Numbered from the stretch's first letter, positions 12,895 through 21,685 are shown. The stretch is 51,614 nt of DNA from Anaerolinea thermolimosa (GCF_001050195.2 NZ_DF967968.1:1-51614); one strand, 5' to 3'. Notes: generated from the sequence alone by a model not told the origin. Translations and numbers: made by a program.

Positions 12895-14181
12895 TCACTC
12901 CAGCGCTGGCCCCGCGCTGACGATGGCGAAGTGCTCGGGTTGCAGATAGCGCCGGGCCACTTCCAGGATTTGCTCCGGGGTGACGCTCTTCACCATGCCC
13001 GGGTATTTGCGGTAGTAGTCCAGCCCCAGCTGAAAGCGCTCCAGTTTGAGCAGGGCATGAGCTACCCCGGCGTTGGATTCGAGGGTGAGGGGGAGCCTGC
13101 CGATGTAACTGGCCTGGCTGTCGGCCAGTTCTTCCGGGGTGACCGGTTCAGCAATGAAGCGCCGCACTTCTTTAAGAATCAGATCGATGGCGCGTTCCAG
13201 GTGTTCGGGGTGCACTCCGGCAGAAATTTCCCACGAGCCACCGGCAATCCAGCCGTTCAGACTGGCACTGGCGTCGTAGGCCAGGCCTTCCTGCTCGCGC
13301 ACCACCTCGCCGATGCGTCCCATCATGCCGAATTGCCCCAGAATGTCGTTTCCCAGCGAGGCGGCGAGGTAATCGGGAGAGGTGCGCCCTGGCCCGAGGC
13401 AGCCCATGATCAGGTCGGTCTGCACCTTGCCCGGCAGGAAGATGTGGCGGCGCACGGGGTTCTCCAGCGGGCGCAGTTCGGGCAGGGGCGGAGGGGTTGC
13501 CTGGGCAGGATGCTTCCAGTCGCCCAGGGCATTGACTACCATGTCCAGCGCCTCTTTCTCTTCAACGGCGCCGACCACCACGATCACCATTCCGTTTGGG
13601 CCATAACAGCGGCGGTGAAAGTCTTCGATCTCATCCCGGGTAATGTTCGCCACGCTTTCCTGAGTGCCATCGGTGGGGCGGCCATAGGGGTGACCGGGGA
13701 AGATGATTTCCTCAAAGGCCATTTCGGCGCGGTCGGCGGTGTCCTGGTCGCGGATGGCCAGCCCGGTGAGGAGCTGGGCGCGCAGGCGTTCGATCTCCTC
13801 TGCCGGGAAGACCGGTGAACGCAGGGTTTCGGCGAGCAGAGAGAGCAACAGGGGCAGGTCTTCGGCCAGAGCCCGCCCGCCAAAACCCACGTGATGCACA
13901 CTGGCCGCGTATCCCAGCGAAGCCCCCGCCGATTCGAGGGTGTCGTAAATGGCCTGAAAGTCGTGTTGCCAGGTGCCGCGCATCAGCGAAAGCGCCGTAA
14001 AGTGCGCCAGCCCCAGCCGGTCGAGTGGGTCGAAAAGGCTGCCTGCGGTAAGGTAACCGCTCACCACCACCGAAAGGCTCTCGGGGTTGTGGCGCGCCAG
14101 CACCGTGATGCCATTGGGGAGGGTTTCGCGCAGGGTGTCATCCGGGCCGGGAACCAGCCTGAAGTAGTTGGAATCGTTCAT
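12895..14181 (-). CDS. M16-family peptidase homologue, non-catalytic partner
   Basis: The 428-residue protein has the two-lobe M16 (insulinase/MPP-like) architecture but lacks the zinc motif: where HxxEH is expected it has HFTAL (60-64). Such inactive subunits pair with a catalytic partner, as in the mitochondrial processing peptidase alpha/beta pair and bacterial M16 heterodimers. Here the partner is the adjacent upstream gene, with which it shares a 4-nt ATGA overlap. FLPGKVQTDLIMG in the second lobe matches the family. There is no signal peptide, so action in the cytoplasm or an unusual export route is likely. Confidence 0.88.
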   Translation of the reverse strand: MNDSNYFRLVPGPDDTLRETLPNGITVLARHNPESLSVVVSGYLTAGSLFDPLDRLGLAHFTALSLMRGTWQHDFQAIYDTLESAGASLGYAASVHHVGFGGRALAEDLPLLLSLLAETLRSPVFPAEEIERLRAQLLTGLAIRDQDTADRAEMAFEEIIFPGHPYGRPTDGTQESVANITRDEIEDFHRRCYGPNGMVIVVVGAVEEKEALDMVVNALGDWKHPAQATPPPLPELRPLENPVRRHIFLPGKVQTDLIMGCLGPGRTSPDYLAASLGNDILGQFGMMGRIGEVVREQEGLAYDASASLNGWIAGGSWEISAGVHPEHLERAIDLILKEVRRFIAEPVTPEELADSQASYIGRLPLTLESNAGVAHALLKLERFQLGLDYYRKYPGMVKSVTPEQILEVARRYLQPEHFAIVSAGPALE

Positions 14182-15485
14182 GGTTCTTTCCCCCCTCCAT
14201 CGGAGCGATCTGGCAGGTAGACCCCCACCACACGGTTTTGCGCCAGGAAGGCCGTCTGGGCCACCCGCATGATCTCGTCCGGGGTCACACGGCTGAGATT
14301 TTCCAGATAACCGGTGAACCAGTCGTACGAGGCAAACATTTCTGCATATCCCAGCCAGAAGGCCTGGTTGGTGATGTTTTCGCTCCCGTAGGCAAAGAGG
14401 GCACGGGCCTGTTTAATGGCGCGGGCAATTTCGTCACTGCTGACCCATTCTTCCTGAAGACGCCGGATTTGTGCGTCGTAGGCGGCAAGGGTTTCCTGTG
14501 GGGTTCGCTGGGGATGGACGGTGATGATGGTATCATAAAGGAAGGGATCGAGCGTGGCCTGAAGGCTTCCCCCAACCGAGACGGCCAGCTCGCGGTCCAC
14601 CAGGGCGCGGTAAAGGCGGCTGGTCTTATTGGAGATGCCCCCACCTCCAAACATGTTCAGGCTGGAGGGGCCGGTGAGGAGGCTGTCGATAATAGTGAAG
14701 GTGGCAAAATCGGGGTGGGCGGCAGCGGGCGAACGGTAAGAAATCTGAATATAGGTGGTCTGGCCGGGGCCGGTCACTTCAAGCTGTTGCTCGCCCTGCG
14801 GGGGCGGTTCCACACATGCCGCGGCTACCCGTTCGGGCAGGGGCACCGCTGAGAGCGGCGCGTACAATTCCTGCAGGCGTTGGAGCATGGCTTCGGCCTC
14901 AAAGTCGCCCGCCATAGCGATGAGTGCATTGTTGGGGTTGTAGTAGGTGCGGTAGTGCCGGTAAAGATCGTCGCGCGTCATGCGCCGAAGGTCTTCTTTA
15001 TCGCCGATGATTTCATGGCGATACGGGTGCACCCGAAAAGAGGCCGTCTGCACAGCCTCGCCCAGGCGGAAGAGGGGTTCATTTTCGTGGCCTTCGCGTT
15101 CGGCCAGAATGACTGTCCGCTCCGATTCCACCTCTTCCGGGTCGAAGAGACTGTTGACCATGCGGTCGGCCTCCAGTTCCAATGCCAGAGAGATTTTATC
15201 GGCGGGGAGAGTCTCGAAATAAGTCGTCCAGTCGAGGTAGGTGAAGGCGTTCCACATGCCGCCTTCCCGGGAGATGGCGCGGTCGAGGACGGTGGCGGGG
15301 TAGCGTGGGGTGCCCTTAAACTGCATGTGCTCCACCCAGTGAGAGACGCCCGTCAGACCGGCTGGCTCATCCCGTGACCCCACCCGATACCAGATCCAGT
15401 GGCTGATCAAAGGGGCGGTATGAATTTCTTTGAGGTGGACAGTAAGCCCGTTAGAAAGTTGTACTTTCAGGGTGGGATCGCTCAT
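14178..15485 (-). CDS. M16-family zinc metallopeptidase, catalytic subunit
   Basis: The 435-residue protein carries the inverted zinc motif HWVEH (49-53), with the third ligand Glu129 in VILAE 76 residues later, as in insulinase-family enzymes. The second lobe includes GPGQTTYIQISYRSPAA. It would cleave short peptides in a closed chamber formed with the inactive partner encoded next. Both neighbours overlap by 4 nt: the membrane protein gene before it and the inactive M16 gene after it. This strongly suggests one operon with fixed stoichiometry. Confidence 0.93.
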   Translation of the reverse strand: MSDPTLKVQLSNGLTVHLKEIHTAPLISHWIWYRVGSRDEPAGLTGVSHWVEHMQFKGTPRYPATVLDRAISREGGMWNAFTYLDWTTYFETLPADKISLALELEADRMVNSLFDPEEVESERTVILAEREGHENEPLFRLGEAVQTASFRVHPYRHEIIGDKEDLRRMTRDDLYRHYRTYYNPNNALIAMAGDFEAEAMLQRLQELYAPLSAVPLPERVAAACVEPPPQGEQQLEVTGPGQTTYIQISYRSPAAAHPDFATFTIIDSLLTGPSSLNMFGGGGISNKTSRLYRALVDRELAVSVGGSLQATLDPFLYDTIITVHPQRTPQETLAAYDAQIRRLQEEWVSSDEIARAIKQARALFAYGSENITNQAFWLGYAEMFASYDWFTGYLENLSRVTPDEIMRVAQTAFLAQNRVVGVYLPDRSDGGGKEP

Positions 15486-16204
15486 GGGGTGTCATCCGGA
15501 GTGTATCGAAATGCCCAGGCGCAAAGCACCGAGGGGTGAGGGCCACATAACGCCTCTCCCCAGGTATCGGGGAGTTCTTTCATCAAGCGGTAGTAGGGGC
15601 GCACCACTTCCTGTAACCCAACGAAAGGCTGGTGCAATTCGGTCTGGTTGAGAGGAATATCCACCTCCACGTTGAGTTGCACCGGGATCATTTGATCGAC
15701 CGGCACGATGAGATCGAGTGCCACCGGCAGGCGGGTTCCGGCGGGTAAAACGATTGTTGCCGGGGCATTTTCGATGGAAAGCCCGCCGGTGGTGAGGCGA
15801 GCCACCCGTGCATTGGCCAGGGTGGTATCTTCGGTGAGCACCACCACCGTGTGGGTGTTGAGAGGCAGGTCGAATTGAGCCTTCACCTGGGTGCTGACGG
15901 GGATGGTGGTCTTGATGTGAGCCTGATCCATCCAGATAAAATTCTGGTACAGCCCGCCCAGCACCTGTTGTTCCACCACCTTTTTAATGGCAAAGAGTTG
16001 CCGCCCAAGTGAAAGCAACACAGCCAGCAGGATGAGGTTCACCGCCAGAGAAATCACGCTTGCGGTTGTCCAGAAGGCAGGGGCAAACTTCCAGCCGCGG
16101 CGGGGAGAAATCCGGCGCAGTCGCAGGGGCTCACCGCGCCCCGGCGGGCGCGGAGGGGAGGGGTTTCCCATGGCATGAGTCGCGGGAGGGAGAGGTTCTT
16201 CCAT
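15482..16204 (-). CDS. Single-pass membrane protein of unknown function, first gene of M16 operon
   Basis: The 240-residue protein has a proline/arginine-rich cytoplasmic N-terminus (about 1-42), one transmembrane segment (about 45-68, WTTASVISLAVNLILLAVLL) and a large, mostly beta outer part rich in Val/Thr. I do not recognise a family. The frame continues to 16267, but a -10-like TATAAA (16211-16216) lies 6 bp before the ATG at 16204. I therefore prefer that start, which would make the mRNA leaderless. The 4-nt overlap with the M16 peptidase gene suggests it is linked to that peptidase's work. Confidence 0.7.
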   Translation of the reverse strand: MEEPLPPATHAMGNPSPPRPPGRGEPLRLRRISPRRGWKFAPAFWTTASVISLAVNLILLAVLLSLGRQLFAIKKVVEQQVLGGLYQNFIWMDQAHIKTTIPVSTQVKAQFDLPLNTHTVVVLTEDTTLANARVARLTTGGLSIENAPATIVLPAGTRLPVALDLIVPVDQMIPVQLNVEVDIPLNQTELHQPFVGLQEVVRPYYRLMKELPDTWGEALCGPHPSVLCAWAFRYTPDDTP

Positions 16205-16210
16205 GGGGTA

Positions 16211-16216
16211 TTTATA
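16211..16216 (-). promoter_or_regulatory. -10-like element placing transcription start at the ATG
   Basis: TATAAA on the minus strand ends 6 bp before the ATG at 16204, and no Shine-Dalgarno sequence precedes that ATG. A leaderless message is predicted. The -35 region is AT-rich without a clear hexamer. Confidence 0.45.
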
Positions 16217-16253
16217 GCATGACTTTATAAAAAAGGAAAAACATAAAAAAGGG

Positions 16254-16259
16254 TATAAT
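16254..16259 (+). promoter_or_regulatory. -10 element of the FAD oxidoreductase gene, with flanking inverted repeats
   Basis: TATAAT lies 46 bp before the ATG at 16306. ATAAT-N6-ATTAT (16255-16270) overlaps it and GTGC-N6-GCAC (16271-16284) follows; both are small inverted repeats that could be operators. No strong -35 box is visible. Confidence 0.5.
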
Positions 16260-16305
16260 AACCACATTATGTGCCATTTTGCACGATCATCACGCGGAGG
16301 TTAAC

Positions 16306-17730
16306 ATGGAAGCCAATCAGCCATCAACCCTGCCAGCTGCACCTCAACCTCAGGCCGAGACACCCGTTGTTCCATCTTCTTCTGCGGTTGCCCCCCAGCC
16401 CGTGGTTGCCGTCATCGGAGCCGGCCCGGCGGGGCTTTTTGCGGCGCGCGAGCTGGCGCTCCATGGGGTTCATGTGTTCGTGTTCAATCGCGATATCAAG
16501 CCCGGCGGGTTGGCCGAATACGGCATTTACCCCGGAAAGACGCGCATGAAAGAGGGGTTGCGTGCCCAGTTCCGACAAATCCTCGATACCCCGGGGGTGG
16601 AATATTACGGCAACCTGGTGATCGGGGAACATGGCGACCTCACCCTCGACGATCTCCGGGGGATGGGCTTTCAGGCCTTACTGGTAGCAGTGGGAGCGCA
16701 GGCTACCAAGTGGGCGGGTATCCCTGGCGAGGATTTAAAGGGGGTCTACCACGCTAAGGACATTGTGTATCATTACAACCGCCTTCCCCCTTACGTGGAT
16801 ATGGAGTTTGCCATCGGGCGGCGGGTTGCTGTGGTGGGGGTGGGCAATGTGATGATCGATATTGCCCACTGGTTGCTGGAAGAAAAGAAAGTGGATGAAG
16901 TGATTGCCATTGCCCGGCGCGGCCCCGGAGAAGTGAAGTTCGACCGGAAGGAGCTGGAGTCGATCATCGGTTACCTCGATGTGGCTGCCGTGCAGATGGA
17001 ACTTCAACGCGTGACCCCGCAGATGGTTCAGCTGGGGCAAGATCCGAACACCATGCATGAGATGATTGCCTCGCTGTTAGAAAAAAAGCCCCCGGCTGCG
17101 GGTTCTCCCGCCTTCCGCATTCAATTTTTAGCCTCTCCCGTGCGCGTTCTGGGCGATGCCCAGGGGCGGGTGTGCGGGCTGGAGTTGGAACAGACCATGC
17201 TGGTGCGTACATCCAGCGGCGAAACCGTGGCCCACGGCATGGGGCTTTATCATACGCTGGAAGTAGACACGGTGATTTTCGCCATCGGAGATCGGGTGGA
17301 TTCGAGCCTGGGACTGCCGGTTGAAGGCAACGAGTTCTATAAGAACCCTCAACCGCGTTTTCCCAAAGATGGGATGAGCTACGAGGTTTACGATCCCGTG
17401 GCAGGTAAGGTCATCGAGGATGTGTTTGTGGTGGGATGGGCGCGAAAAGCCAGCACCGGTGTGGTAGGGCTGGCGCGGAAAGACGGCGTCAATGGTGCGC
17501 ACGCCCTGCTGGATTATCTGGCCACCCTGCCCCCGGGGAAGGCTTCAGTAGATGCCATTCGCGCGCGGTTAAGCGCCCTGGGAAAACCCCTGGTAACCCG
17601 CGCCGACCTGCTCCGCCTGGAGCAGGCCGAACGCGAGCGTGCCGCCCGGCTCGGCCTGCCGGAGTTTAAATTTGAACACAATCTGGAGATGCTCCAGGTG
17701 ATGGGGTTGCTCCAGCCGTTAATCGGGTGA
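16306..17730 (+). CDS. FAD-dependent NAD(P) oxidoreductase (ferredoxin-NADP reductase / GltD-like)
   Basis: This 474-residue flavoprotein has an Ala/Pro/Gln-rich N-terminal tail (1-31), an FAD Rossmann motif VIGAGPAG (36-43) and a second nucleotide-binding motif VVGVGNVMID near 180, then IARRGPGEVKFD. The layout is that of adrenodoxin reductase/FprA and the small subunit of glutamate synthase, which move electrons between NAD(P)H and ferredoxin or a partner enzyme. No iron-sulfur Cys motif is seen, favouring the ferredoxin reductase-like type. GGAGG sits 5 nt before the ATG at 16306; the upstream TTG at 16279 is not supported. It converges on the hydrolase gene with a 5-nt gap. Confidence 0.85.
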   Translation: MEANQPSTLPAAPQPQAETPVVPSSSAVAPQPVVAVIGAGPAGLFAARELALHGVHVFVFNRDIKPGGLAEYGIYPGKTRMKEGLRAQFRQILDTPGVEYYGNLVIGEHGDLTLDDLRGMGFQALLVAVGAQATKWAGIPGEDLKGVYHAKDIVYHYNRLPPYVDMEFAIGRRVAVVGVGNVMIDIAHWLLEEKKVDEVIAIARRGPGEVKFDRKELESIIGYLDVAAVQMELQRVTPQMVQLGQDPNTMHEMIASLLEKKPPAAGSPAFRIQFLASPVRVLGDAQGRVCGLELEQTMLVRTSSGETVAHGMGLYHTLEVDTVIFAIGDRVDSSLGLPVEGNEFYKNPQPRFPKDGMSYEVYDPVAGKVIEDVFVVGWARKASTGVVGLARKDGVNGAHALLDYLATLPPGKASVDAIRARLSALGKPLVTRADLLRLEQAERERAARLGLPEFKFEHNLEMLQVMGLLQPLIG

Positions 17731-17735
17731 GAGGT

Positions 17736-18539
17736 TTACCCCAGGGTTTTCATCCATGCCACCATCAGGTCTGCCAGGGCCTGTTCGCGGCCGGTATAGA
17801 CATGGTCGGCGCCTTCCACCACTTCAACCCGGTACCCGGCCGGGGGCGATGAGCGCAGCCTGGCCACCACCTGGCACCAGTCCAGCTCCAGCGAACCGCA
17901 GGCCGCCAGAATGGGCAGGTGCAGGCGGGCGAGGTTTTCGAGGGTATCGTCGCCCTGGAGCGAGAGATGCTCGGCGGCAGTCCCGGCAGACATGAGGTAA
18001 GGCCAGTTGCGGTCGGCAAAGAGGGTGTTCCCTTTACCCCTGGCGGCGAGCTTCTGGACGCGTTGCAGCCAGCCCTCGGGGTTGCGTTTGCCGAACTGAT
18101 GGGCAAAATGGCGGGGAATGTCGTGAATGTTGGTGACTGGCGATAGCACACTCAGGCCAACCACGCGGGGGTCTCCGGTCTGGGCCATGTAATAGGCAAC
18201 TTTAGCCCCGGCTTTGCTGTGGCCGAAGAGTGCCACCCGCGAGAACCCGCGCGCTTCCATCAGGTCGAGCGCCGCGCGGATATCGGCGATGCAATCGGCG
18301 AATTTTTCGGTGGCCGCACCCAGCAGCCCCGTGCCGCGGTTGTTGAAAACCAGGGTGGTGTATCCGGCTTCGGCCAGCAGGGGAGGGAGGGCGCTCTCGA
18401 TCTCGCCGATGAAGCTGCCGGTCATGCCGTGGACGATGACCACCCCCAGGGTTGAAGGGTGGTCGCCTCTGGCGGGGTAAATGGCACCGAAGTGCTTCAG
18501 TCCGTCACTTGTGGTCAATCGTACCAGTTCTGCGAGCAT
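17736..18539 (-). CDS. Alpha/beta hydrolase (serine hydrolase)
   Basis: The 267-residue protein has the oxyanion region VVIVHGMTGS (33-42), a nucleophile elbow GHSKAG with Ser108, a late acidic residue near 218-220 (SLELDW) and His246 in EGADHVY, completing a catalytic triad. It resembles small esterases/acyl hydrolases of the DUF1749/dienelactone-like group; substrate unknown. There is no signal peptide. It is the last gene of the dipeptidase-membrane protein-hydrolase run, 21 nt after the membrane protein gene, with a GGAGAGGAAA ribosome-binding stretch. Confidence 0.85.
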   Translation of the reverse strand: MLAELVRLTTSDGLKHFGAIYPARGDHPSTLGVVIVHGMTGSFIGEIESALPPLLAEAGYTTLVFNNRGTGLLGAATEKFADCIADIRAALDLMEARGFSRVALFGHSKAGAKVAYYMAQTGDPRVVGLSVLSPVTNIHDIPRHFAHQFGKRNPEGWLQRVQKLAARGKGNTLFADRNWPYLMSAGTAAEHLSLQGDDTLENLARLHLPILAACGSLELDWCQVVARLRSSPPAGYRVEVVEGADHVYTGREQALADLMVAWMKTLG

Positions 18540-18560
18540 GGTTTTCCTCTCCGAAGAAGA

Positions 18561-19061
18561 TCAGGTTGAATCTCGCCGCCCGGGGGGCAGCATCATGAGA
18601 AATCCTACCGCGATAACTCCCATTCCCAGCTCCACCCCCCGCGCCTGCCATTCGCCAAAATAGGGAATGCCCGGCAGGGGGTGGCTGCCCATGCCGAAGA
18701 TATCGGCCATGCCGGTAAACACGGCGATGACGTAGCCCGTGGCAACCAGACGCTGACCAACATCCGCGGCGATGCTGAGGGGGTGTTCTTTCCATAAAGA
18801 GCGCAGGCTGATGTACCCGCCCACGCAGATGATCGCCAGCCCGACCAAAAACACGGCGATCTGCACAAAGCCGATCACCGGACTGCGGTCTACACCGAAC
18901 AGCCCGGGCCTTGCCCCCAGCAGGAAAATCAGAAACCCCACCAGGGTAACCGCCAGCCCTGTGCGCATCCGCCGCCGCCAGAAGCGTAACGGTCGGGTGG
19001 GCGATTCCTGAGGCTGAGAAGTCAATGGCTCTGCGGCCCGGTTGGGCAGGGGGGCGGTCAT
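18561..19061 (-). CDS. Small integral membrane protein, unknown function
   Basis: The 166-residue protein has about four hydrophobic segments (about 36-52, 62-84, 101-119 and 140-158) after a polar N-terminus ending in RFWRRRMR. No family is recognised. The ATG at 19061 overlaps the dipeptidase stop by 4 nt (ATGA). The longer open frame to 19211 only reads the dipeptidase gene out of frame and is not used. Located between a peptidase and a hydrolase gene in one operon. Confidence 0.75.
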   Translation of the reverse strand: MTAPLPNRAAEPLTSQPQESPTRPLRFWRRRMRTGLAVTLVGFLIFLLGARPGLFGVDRSPVIGFVQIAVFLVGLAIICVGGYISLRSLWKEHPLSIAADVGQRLVATGYVIAVFTGMADIFGMGSHPLPGIPYFGEWQARGVELGMGVIAVGFLMMLPPGRRDST

Positions 19062-20194
19062 GTCTCTGCCAGGTTCCTTTCGAGGAAATGAGCCCAGTTC
19101 TCTCCCATCACAGCGGCGATATCCTCGGTGGCATACCCTGCCTCTGCAAGGCAGGCGGGAAGTTTTTGCAGGTCGGCAATGGTGTTCATGCCCTGAGGAA
19201 CGGCAGGCCACCCCCAGCCGCCATCAAAGTCGGTGCCCAGGCCCACGTGGCGGGCGTCACCGGCAATCTGGCAGACGTGGTCGATGTGCGCCACCAGGTG
19301 AGAGAAAGTGGTCTGTGCTGGGTCGTCCGAGGGAGACCAGCCCGGGCGCAACCAGCGCGCAAAGGGTGAAACACCCATCACACCGTCACGCTCGATGAGC
19401 TGGCGGATGACCCGGTCGCTGAAGTGACGTTCGTTATCAGAAACGCGCAGAAGGGCGCGGCAGTTGGCGTGGGTGGCCGCTACCGGACCTTCGTAGCGGT
19501 CCAGCGCCTGAAGGGCGGAACGTTCGTTCATGTGCGAGATGTCCAGAATCAGCCCCAGACCGGCCATGACTTCCAGCAGTTCGTAGCCTTCGCGGGTGAA
19601 CCCCGCGCGCGACTGACTCCCCCCACAGAAGCGTTCCCCATGGGGTGCCCAGACTGGCCCCACCAGCCGCACCCCCCGTTCACGCCACTCTTCCAGTTCG
19701 GCGGGGGTGTGCAGGCCTTCGGCGTTTTCCATGAGCAGGGTCAGCCCTACCGGGTGGGTGCGTCCCCAGCCATCACTGCTGGCGGTGTTCTCATCGGGGA
19801 GGGTGGCTGGCTGGGTCTTCCAGCGGGCGAAGTGTTCACGCAGGGTTTGCCGGTCGCAGACCCAGCGGAAGCGGTCGGGAAAATCTCCACAGAGGCGCTG
19901 ATAGTAGGCGATCTGTTTTTCCCAGAGGAGACGCGCTTCGGCGCTGGAGCGATAAGTCTGGCTTTCCCAGTCGTCGACGGTGCCGTGGGCGGCGATGAAG
20001 AGCGTGGCAATGACCAGGGCCACCTGCCCCTGCTGGTATTCGGGCCAGCCGAGCATACAATGCCCGTTGCGCTGAGGGATCGCCGAATCCTGCTCGCGGC
20101 GGCGGGTTTCTATCGCCGATTGCAGGTAATCGCGCCCAAAGGTCAGGGCGTTGTAGGCCAGGTCTTCGTGCGCGTCGATCACAGGAAAGGACAT
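19058..20194 (-). CDS. Membrane dipeptidase (M19, renal dipeptidase family)
   Basis: The 378-residue protein has an amidohydrolase-type TIM barrel. The zinc motif HxD is His9/Asp11 in DAHEDLAY, with Glu in place of the usual Asn between. Later family blocks are LDISHMNERS, ATHANCRAL and GLGTDFDGG. M19 enzymes cleave dipeptides, including D-amino-acid-containing ones. No signal peptide is visible. It is the first gene of a three-gene operon. A perfect terminator hairpin (20212-20241) separates it from the S1 gene upstream. Confidence 0.92.
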   Translation of the reverse strand: MSFPVIDAHEDLAYNALTFGRDYLQSAIETRRREQDSAIPQRNGHCMLGWPEYQQGQVALVIATLFIAAHGTVDDWESQTYRSSAEARLLWEKQIAYYQRLCGDFPDRFRWVCDRQTLREHFARWKTQPATLPDENTASSDGWGRTHPVGLTLLMENAEGLHTPAELEEWRERGVRLVGPVWAPHGERFCGGSQSRAGFTREGYELLEVMAGLGLILDISHMNERSALQALDRYEGPVAATHANCRALLRVSDNERHFSDRVIRQLIERDGVMGVSPFARWLRPGWSPSDDPAQTTFSHLVAHIDHVCQIAGDARHVGLGTDFDGGWGWPAVPQGMNTIADLQKLPACLAEAGYATEDIAAVMGENWAHFLERNLAET

Positions 20195-20211
20195 GGAGGA
20201 AAGATCGGGAG

Positions 20212-20241
20212 AAAAAAGAGCGCACCGGCGCCGGTGCGCTC
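20212..20241 (-). terminator. Intrinsic terminator with loop-free perfect palindrome, end of S1 gene
   Basis: On the minus strand a 24-bp perfect palindrome (GAGCGCACCGGC then its reverse complement) is followed at once by six Ts. It begins 17 nt after the S1 gene stop codon. This is a textbook rho-independent terminator, and it shows that this genome uses long spacer-free palindromes as terminators. Confidence 0.9.
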
Positions 20242-20258
20242 ATGGGTCGATGAAAAAA

Positions 20259-21491
20259 TCAGGCTGAAGTTTCGTCGTCTTCGCCGAGTTCGTCCATCAC
20301 TTCTTCCAGCGATTGCCAGTCGAGTTCGGCGTAGGCCTGAGAATCTACCCGTCGCAGGCTGAGGCCAATGCGATGATTGACCGGGTCGATCTTGATGATG
20401 CGCAGGGTCACCGTGTCGCCCTCTTTGAGGACTTCCTTGGGGTGCTCAATACGCCGCTCGCTGATTTCGGAGATGTGGATGAGGCCTTCCAGGTCGGGTT
20501 CCAGGCGGGCAAATGCCCCGAATTTGGTCAGGCGGGTAATCTGAGCCTGCACCAGCATGCCTTCCTGGTATTTTGCGGTGTGCTGAGTCCACGGGTCATC
20601 CTGCAGCTGCCGGATGGAAAGGCCGATGCGCTTTTTCTCGCGGTCAATGCTGATGACCTTGACTTTGACTTCCTGCCCCACCTTGAGTACTTCGCTGGGG
20701 TGGTTAATGCGCTCCCAGGAGATTTCGGAGAGGTGTACCAGGCCGTCTGCACCGTTGATGTTGACAAAGGCCCCAAAATCGGCCAGGCTGGTCACGCGCC
20801 CGGTGCGCACTTCACCTTCGGTCAGTTCTTCGATGACTCTTTCCTTGAGCGACTCGCGGGTTTCACTGCTGGCGGCGCGTTCGCTGAGGATCAGCCGGCG
20901 GCGTTCGCGGTCGACCTCGATCACGCATACATCGATCTCTTCGCCAACCATGCGGCTCCAGCGCTGATCGGGCGTCTCGCCCGACATGCCCGCGCGGCGT
21001 GAGAGGCTTACCTGAGAGGCGGGCACAAAACCGCGCAGGCCCTTGACCGGCACGATCAGCCCTCCCTTGTTGTAGCCCACGATTTTGCTGTGAATGACTT
21101 CCTTGCTCTGAAGCAGGTGTTCGATCTCCTGCCAGCTGACGGCTTCACGCGCCCGCGTGTAGGAGAGCACCAGGTTGCCATTCTGATCTTCAGGGTTAAT
21201 GATGTAAACCGGGATTTCCTGGTTGACCTTCAATTCAGCCAGTTCTTCGGGGGGGATGCTTTCCAGTTCCCGCCCGCTGATGACCCCTTCCGATTTGGTG
21301 CCCACACTTACCAGAATCTGACCGGGGCTGATGCTTGCAATAACGCCTGTGCGGATTTCCCCTGCTTGGGGGAAGTCCATCCCCAGGCCTTCCTTCTCCA
21401 GCAAGGATGCCATACTGTTGTGATTCTCGGCGTTGTTCTCAGGGGTTTCGGCGGCCTTTCCCTGCTCGAGCTGGGTGTCATTCTGATCCAT
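20259..21491 (-). CDS. S1 RNA-binding protein with four S1 domains (bS1-like)
   Basis: The 410-residue protein has an acidic N-terminus and four S1/OB-fold repeats at about 44-113, 131-205, 226-295 and 311-382; the last two are closest to consensus (LADFGAFVNI...GLVHLSEIS and LTKFGAFARL...GLIHISEIS). An acidic tail ends EDDETSA. This is the usual form of ribosomal protein bS1 in Chloroflexota and Gram-positives, which helps mRNA engage the 30S subunit. The ATG at 21491 is chosen because a TTGCCA-17-TATAAT promoter occupies the upstream in-frame extension. A strong terminator follows the gene. Confidence 0.9.
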   Translation of the reverse strand: MDQNDTQLEQGKAAETPENNAENHNSMASLLEKEGLGMDFPQAGEIRTGVIASISPGQILVSVGTKSEGVISGRELESIPPEELAELKVNQEIPVYIINPEDQNGNLVLSYTRAREAVSWQEIEHLLQSKEVIHSKIVGYNKGGLIVPVKGLRGFVPASQVSLSRRAGMSGETPDQRWSRMVGEEIDVCVIEVDRERRRLILSERAASSETRESLKERVIEELTEGEVRTGRVTSLADFGAFVNINGADGLVHLSEISWERINHPSEVLKVGQEVKVKVISIDREKKRIGLSIRQLQDDPWTQHTAKYQEGMLVQAQITRLTKFGAFARLEPDLEGLIHISEISERRIEHPKEVLKEGDTVTLRIIKIDPVNHRIGLSLRRVDSQAYAELDWQSLEEVMDELGEDDETSA

Positions 21492-21528
21492 ACGACTTCT
21501 GAACTCCGGAGGTTTAAGATTAACAACC

Positions 21529-21557
21529 ATTATAAATGCGATTAACCGGATTGGCAA
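21529..21557 (-). promoter_or_regulatory. Promoter of the S1-protein gene
   Basis: On the minus strand TTGCCA and TATAAT are separated by 17 bp; the -10 box ends 37 nt before the chosen ATG at 21491. It rules out the apparent TTG start at 21557. Confidence 0.75.
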
Positions 21558-21685
21558 CCCCGGTTATTGCCCGATATCGTTCACGGGGAGTTTTTTCTCC
21601 TCACAGGATAATTCTGGCGGGCTATTTTCAGGGAGATTCAGACGCGTGGGTTGATGGAGGTGCATGGATTCCCACGGGGCGTCTT

